A DNA stretch of 5,392 nt from Gemmatimonadota bacterium (GTDB taxonomy: Bacteria > Gemmatimonadota > Gemmatimonadetes > Longimicrobiales > Longimicrobiaceae): assembly GCA_019348475.1 (NCBI GenBank), contig JAHWJJ010000339.1, positions 1 through 5,392 of the forward strand, written 5' to 3'. Both the position numbers and the translations under genes were made by a program. This document shows positions 4,016 through 5,392 of the stretch, in pieces. The notes beneath the pieces are model-generated. The model saw only the letters and a program-made list of their open reading frames with translations. It did not search any database and was not told the origin of the DNA. How positions within the stretch are numbered: position 1 is the stretch's first letter; each line of letters opens with the position of its first letter.

Positions 4016-5392
4016 AGCTGCAGCTCCGGTTGGAGGGGTTGGTCCGCGGGAGGTTCGGTGGATTCGGCGGATTCGGTCGAATCGGCGGATGCGGGGGCGC
4101 CGAGCGTCTCCGGCAGGGCCAGCAGGGCGGCCTCGGACAGTTCCGCGACGCCCAGCTCGCGCGCCTTCGCCAGCTTGGAGCCGGCGTCCTCGCCCACCAC
4201 CAGGTAGTCGGTCTTTCCGGTTACGCTGCCGGTGACCCGGCCGCCGTGCTCCTGGATGAACGCTTCGATCTGCGGGCGCGTCATCGTGGGGTGGGTGCCC
4301 GTGATCACGAAGGCCTTGCCCGTGAACGGCCCCCGCGCCGGCTCGGAGCGCTCCTCCGTCATCTTTACGCCGGCGTCGGCCAGCTTTCGGACGACTTCGC
4401 GGTTGCGCGGCTCGGCCATCCAGGCGTGCAGCGCGGCGGCCATCGTGTGGCCGATGGTGTGGACCGCCTCGATCTCTTCGATCGACGCTTCCATCAGCCG
4501 CTCCATGCTGCCGAAGTGCCGCGCCAGCGTCTGCGCCGCGATCTCCCCCACGTGCCGCACGCCCAGGCCAAAGAGCACGCGGGCGAGGCCCTGTTGCCTG
4601 GAGGCCTCGATCCCGTCCAGCAGGTTCTGCGCGGACTTCTCCTTGAACCCCGGCAGTGCCAGGATGTCGTCCAGCGTCAGGCGGTAGATGTCGCCCACGT
4701 CCGAGACCAGCCTTCTCGTCCGACGGTCTCCGTCCTCCCGGACGCCGTCCGCCGGCTGGAGCGCGACCTCGCCGTCGTCCGGCTCCGGCGGCTCCGCGTC
4801 CTCCCCCGGTTCGGCGACCACCTGCCCGGACGCGTCCACCGGCCGTTCGCGCAGCAGGGCGGCGATCGTCCGCTCGCCCAGGCCGCGGATGTCCATGGCG
4901 CCGCGCGAGACGAAGTGCACCAGCCCCCAGTAGATGCGCGCCGGGCACGCGGAGTTGGGGCAGTACCGCATCGCCTCGCCCTCCGGCCGCTCCACGGGCG
5001 TGCCGCACGCCGGGCAGGCGTCGGGCATGGCGAACTCCTTCGCGCGCGCCTGCCCCTCCTCCAGCACCGGCCCGACGACCTGGGGGATGACCTCGCCGGC
5101 GCGCTTGACGATCACCTTTTCCCCCGCGCGGATGTCCTTGCGGCGGATGTCGTCCTCGTTGTGCAGCGTCGCCAGCTTCACGATCACTCCGCCCACCTCC
5201 ACCGGCTCCAGCACCGCGTACGGGTTCAGCGCGCCGGTCCTTCCCACGTTCAGGCGGATGTCGATCAGCGTGGTGACCGCCAGGTCCGGCGCGTACTTGT
5301 AGGCGGTGGCCCAGCGCGGCTCGCGCCCCCCGACGATCCCCAGCTCGGCATGCAGCGCCAGGGGGTTCACCTTGACCACCGCGCCGTCCACC
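4012..5392 (-). CDS. ligA: NAD+-dependent DNA ligase LigA, C-terminal 459 residues (5' end outside the window)
   Basis: The reading frame runs off the right edge, and the first codon inside is an internal Val of the VDGAVVK motif. By comparison with E. coli LigA about 280 N-terminal residues (NMN-binding and adenylation core) are missing. Numbering from that Val: ligase motif IV DGAVVK (2-7), motif V RWATAYKY (26-33, K32), OB fold (about 40-110, with VGRTG 49-53 and ATLHNED 74-80), a four-cysteine zinc finger (C126, C129, C144, C149), helix-hairpin-helix repeats (about 165-180 and 230-345) and a BRCT domain (354-428, FTGKAFVITG to ELSEAALLAL). LigA seals nicks in replication and repair. Two oddities stand out. 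An acidic insertion of about 44 residues (184-227) interrupts the region between the zinc finger and the helix-hairpin-helix array. A Ser/Thr/Glu/Pro-rich tail (430-459) after BRCT is partly encoded by nonamer repeats. Confidence 0.97.
   Translation of the reverse strand, partial: VDGAVVKVNPLALHAELGIVGGREPRWATAYKYAPDLAVTTLIDIRLNVGRTGALNPYAVLEPVEVGGVIVKLATLHNEDDIRRKDIRAGEKVIVKRAGEVIPQVVGPVLEEGQARAKEFAMPDACPACGTPVERPEGEAMRYCPNSACPARIYWGLVHFVSRGAMDIRGLGERTIAALLRERPVDASGQVVAEPGEDAEPPEPDDGEVALQPADGVREDGDRRTRRLVSDVGDIYRLTLDDILALPGFKEKSAQNLLDGIEASRQQGLARVLFGLGVRHVGEIAAQTLARHFGSMERLMEASIEEIEAVHTIGHTMAAALHAWMAEPRNREVVRKLADAGVKMTEERSEPARGPFTGKAFVITGTHPTMTRPQIEAFIQEHGGRVTGSVTGKTDYLVVGEDAGSKLAKARELGVAELSEAALLALPETLGAPASADSTESAESTEPPADQPLQPELQL
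4024..4027 (-). promoter_or_regulatory. Shine-Dalgarno for the V4R-like gene inside ligA
   Basis: GGAG on the minus strand lies 8 nt before the ATG at 4015 and inside the last codons of ligA. The same GGAG/8-nt arrangement precedes mltG. It supports the ATG overlapping the ligA stop as the true start. Confidence 0.6.
4052..4096 (-). repeat. Degenerate nonamer repeat coding the LigA tail
   Basis: Plus-strand units are GGTTCGGTG (4052-4060), GATTCGGCG (4061-4069), GATTCGGTC (4070-4078), GAATCGGCG (4079-4087) and GATGCGGGG (4088-4096). Nine bases are three codons, so unit gain or loss keeps the frame. It encodes the low-complexity DSTESAESTEP stretch after the BRCT domain. Confidence 0.7.

Noticed and set aside
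3467..5008. Long minus-strand open frame spanning the V4R-like gene and much of ligA
   Set aside because: Upstream of 4015 it reads ligA out of frame as an Arg/Gly/Ala-rich sequence without motifs; only 4015-3467 is the real gene.
5389..5391. GTG at the right edge as the start of ligA
   Set aside because: It encodes the Val of the internal VDGAVVK motif; the gene continues beyond the window.

Overview
The window is very GC-rich and tightly packed, and looks like chromosomal DNA of an environmental bacterium. Its short tandem repeats with 7-9 bp units at gene borders, and the overall style of its proteins, resemble Gemmatimonadota (Longimicrobium-like). That placement is my inference from memory of such genomes. 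No rRNA or marker gene here proves it.

Layout, left to right. Positions 1-144 are non-coding and contain a long nested inverted repeat (10-96) made of GCGGAGG-type units. A plus-strand gene follows (145-948) for a kinase of the APH(6)/hydroxyurea phosphotransferase family. It ends 48 bp from the end of a convergent minus-strand operon. In transcription order that operon is ruvX (3133-2675), mltG (2678-1644) and thiE (1647-997). Its three genes are joined by two 4-base overlaps (ATGA and GTGA), so translational coupling is likely. Upstream of ruvX lies a 333-bp gap (3134-3466) with two octamer arrays and two strong hairpins, one of which probably terminates the operon to its right. That second operon, also on the minus strand, runs from ligA (NAD+-dependent DNA ligase, 5' end outside the window) into a 182-residue V4R-like protein (4015-3467), again through an ATGA overlap.

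Functionally these are mostly housekeeping genes: DNA ligation, 16S rRNA maturation or an RNase H-fold nuclease, peptidoglycan glycan-strand cleavage and thiamine phosphate synthesis, plus one possible antibiotic kinase. I see no phage, insertion sequence, CRISPR array, tRNA or obvious defence system.

The most interesting signal is the set of unrelated 7-9 bp tandem repeats lying on gene boundaries or inside reading frames. A heptamer array encodes the hydrophobic signal peptide of MltG. An octamer array abuts the TTG start of ruvX where a ribosome binding site should be. Another octamer array begins at the stop codon of the V4R-like gene. A nonamer array encodes part of the LigA tail. They could be a dispersing repeat class, or length-variable switches. 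The coupled V4R-like gene, which lacks the family's usual cysteines, is the least understood protein here.
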